Positions 5,803 through 7,335 of a stretch of 7,335 nt of DNA are shown here, in pieces. The DNA is taken from the NCBI GenBank assembly GCA_023399505.1, contig JAEWOZ010000122.1, forward strand, positions 1-7,335. Reading direction: 5' to 3'. This DNA comes from Fusobacteriota bacterium (GTDB taxonomy: Bacteria; Fusobacteriota; Fusobacteriia; Bac17; JAEWOZ01). The notes under the pieces are model-generated. The model ran no database searches. It had not been told where the DNA came from and saw nothing but the letters and a program-made list of their open reading frames with translations. The position numbers were made by a program, and so were the translations under genes. Every line of letters starts with the position of its first letter. Positions within the stretch are counted from its first letter, which is position 1.

Positions 5803-7323
5803 ATGAAAAGACTTTTTTTAGAAAATATTTTATCAATAATAGTTGTATTTTTAATATTAACTTTCATTAATGCTTTATCCTCACTTTACTATATTAAATT
5901 TGATCTTACATCAAATAAAAAATACTCATTATCAAAAAGCACTAAAGAGATGCTCACCAATTTAAAGGATCCTGTAACTTTAAATGCTTACTTTAGCAAA
6001 AATGTTAATCCAGAACTCAGTGAAAGAGCAAGATATTTAGAGAATTTTTTAAATGAAATGAAAACTTATTCTAAAAATTTACACATAAATTTTATAGACC
6101 CTACAAGTTTAGATCAAATGGAAAAGCAAAAACTTCAATATGAAGGAGTAGTTCCTTTGCAGCTAGACTCTATAAAAAATGACAGTTACGAAACTTCTAT
6201 AGGATATTTAGGTATAGTAATGAGATCTTTAGATAAAAAAGAAGTTATTCCAGCTCTTTTAAATGAAGAAAAAGCAGAATATGAACTTTTTAGTAAGCTA
6301 TCCTTATTAACAAATCATAAAAATGGTGTTGTAACAATTTTAAACCTTAGTAACTTAGAAAAGACAAAAGATGAAAAAAGTTACTCTTTTAGTTCTTTAA
6401 ATAAATCTGTAAGTGAACTTTACAAAGTGGAAGAATTTAAAGATTCAAAAGATCCAAATGTTATTATTGTTTTAGCAGCCGATAAAGAGGTAACAGATGA
6501 AGAACTTTTCACTTTAGATCAATATATTTTAAATGGTAAGAAGGTTATATTTACTTTAAGTAAGCATGCAGTAGATCTTTCACGAAATAACTCTAAAGAG
6601 ATAAACAAAAAATTACAAGAATTTCTAAAACATTATGGAATAGAATTAGGTGAAAGTTTAGTTTATGATAATGTAAATGCAAGAATTCAAATCCAAACTT
6701 GGCTTCTACCAGTAGTGGTCAATTATCCTTATTTTATAATGGCTAATTCATTTAATAAAAATAATGTAATAACTAATTCTTTAAGTGGAGCTCTATTTCC
6801 ATTTGCAACAGCAGTGAAATTTAATAACAAAGATGGCTTAAAATATGAAAGTTTGCTTAATAGTTCAAGACAAAGCTTTGAATACAGTGCATCTGATCTA
6901 AATCCTACAAAAAAAATATCATTGCCTGATAATCTAGTAAAAGGTCCTTTTTCACTAGGAGGTATAGTTCAAGGAAAGGTTGAAAGCTATTTTAAAGGAA
7001 AGAGACAAAATATAAAAGAAAACGGAGAAATTAATCTTACAATCTTTTCATCAATAGATGCAATTGATGACTATGCATTTTCATCTAATCAATCTCTTTT
7101 CATGAACGCTATTGATAATTATTTAGATAATAAAGATATGGTTCATATAAGAAACAAAAATATTACAGTTCCAAATCTTAAACCTTTAGCTTCTGTTGAA
7201 AGAACTATTGTAAAATACTTCAATATCATTTTTGCTCCTTTAGTTATAGCTGCTTTTGGTATAGTAAAATATTTTTCTAGAAGAAGAAAGGAGCATTTAA
7301 AATATGAGACTTATAAAAAATAG
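5803..7323 (+). CDS. GldG-like ABC auxiliary protein, membrane-anchored
   Basis: The 506-residue protein has one N-terminal transmembrane segment (about 8-30), a large extracytoplasmic domain, and a second membrane segment near 473-490 followed by a basic tail RRRKEH. The soluble part matches the GldG / ABC-auxiliary family: KKYSLSKSTKEMLTNLKDPV (39-58), FIDP (97-100), EYELFSKLSLLTN (159-171), VIIVLAADKEVTDEELFTLD (220-239) with the QYILNGKKVIF strand, HYGIELGESLVYD (277-289), and near the end GPFSLGGIVQGKVESYF (381-397). The usual family length is about 500 residues. AAAGGAG (5788-5794) lies 8 nt before ATG. In Bacteroidota, GldG works with GldA and GldF in gliding; elsewhere the role is unclear. 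The 3' end overlaps the next gene by 20 nt, so translation there is probably coupled. Confidence 0.88.
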   Translation: MKRLFLENILSIIVVFLILTFINALSSLYYIKFDLTSNKKYSLSKSTKEMLTNLKDPVTLNAYFSKNVNPELSERARYLENFLNEMKTYSKNLHINFIDPTSLDQMEKQKLQYEGVVPLQLDSIKNDSYETSIGYLGIVMRSLDKKEVIPALLNEEKAEYELFSKLSLLTNHKNGVVTILNLSNLEKTKDEKSYSFSSLNKSVSELYKVEEFKDSKDPNVIIVLAADKEVTDEELFTLDQYILNGKKVIFTLSKHAVDLSRNNSKEINKKLQEFLKHYGIELGESLVYDNVNARIQIQTWLLPVVVNYPYFIMANSFNKNNVITNSLSGALFPFATAVKFNNKDGLKYESLLNSSRQSFEYSASDLNPTKKISLPDNLVKGPFSLGGIVQGKVESYFKGKRQNIKENGEINLTIFSSIDAIDDYAFSSNQSLFMNAIDNYLDNKDMVHIRNKNITVPNLKPLASVERTIVKYFNIIFAPLVIAAFGIVKYFSRRRKEHLKYETYKK

Positions 7324-7335
7324 ATTAGTTATTTC
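7304..7335 (+). CDS. Start of a further operon gene, cut by the window end
   Basis: ATG 7304 begins a reading frame different from the GldG-like gene and stays open to the window edge as MRLIKNRLVI. AAAGGAG (7287-7293) lies 10 nt upstream. The basic then hydrophobic start would suit an N-terminal membrane anchor. In many bacteria the gene after a GldG-like gene encodes a DUF4340-type protein, which starts this way; that identity is inference from position only, as ten residues cannot prove it. Confidence 0.6.
   Translation, partial: MRLIKNRLVI

Noticed and set aside
1..7335. CRISPR arrays, insertion sequences, phage or plasmid functions
   Set aside because: No regularly spaced repeats, transposase motifs, terminal inverted repeats or target duplications were seen. 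The tRNA has no integrase gene or attachment-site duplication nearby.

Overview
The window is strongly AT-rich (roughly a quarter to 30% GC by eye) and densely packed, with every gene on the + strand. Coding sequences use AT-ending codons, AGA for Arg and TGG for Trp, so the standard bacterial code fits. Three predicted lipoproteins, an ankyrin-repeat protein and a Gld-type ABC system suggest a low-GC diderm bacterium. A Brachyspira-like spirochaete or a fusobacterium would fit, but no feature here fixes the phylum, so this is inference.

Layout. At the left edge is a hairpin terminator (6-29) for a gene outside the window. It overlaps a plausible promoter (28-56) for a small ankyrin-repeat lipoprotein whose frame is broken at a seven-A run (150-507). 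Next comes tRNA-Leu(CAA) with an encoded CCA (639-724), followed by a long A/T inverted repeat (724-779). A tightly overlapping run follows: an RluD-type 23S rRNA pseudouridine synthase (794-1717), ribonuclease HII rnhB (1710-2309), and a ComF-like protein that keeps a four-cysteine zinc site but lacks a recognisable phosphoribosyltransferase core (2299-2796).

The second half holds two tandem, diverged copies of an unnamed lipoprotein family (2843-3460 and 3551-4165). The second copy is preceded by a consensus sigma-70 promoter (TTGACA, 17 bp, TATAAT) and two tandem Shine-Dalgarno motifs. It runs into an ABC operon with gaps of 8, 2 and 1 nt: a GldA-like ATPase (4174-5094), a six-helix GldF-like permease (5097-5801) and a GldG-like membrane-anchored auxiliary protein (5803-7323). 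A further gene begins at 7304 inside the end of the GldG-like gene and leaves the window; in related loci this position usually holds a DUF4340-type protein.

How the genes relate. The left operon is nucleic-acid housekeeping (rRNA modification, removal of RNA from RNA-DNA hybrids) plus a ComF remnant. The right operon looks like one cell-envelope ABC system with a lipoprotein as its first gene. The tandem lipoprotein pair joined to this system is the most interesting part of the window. The rest is ordinary core genome.
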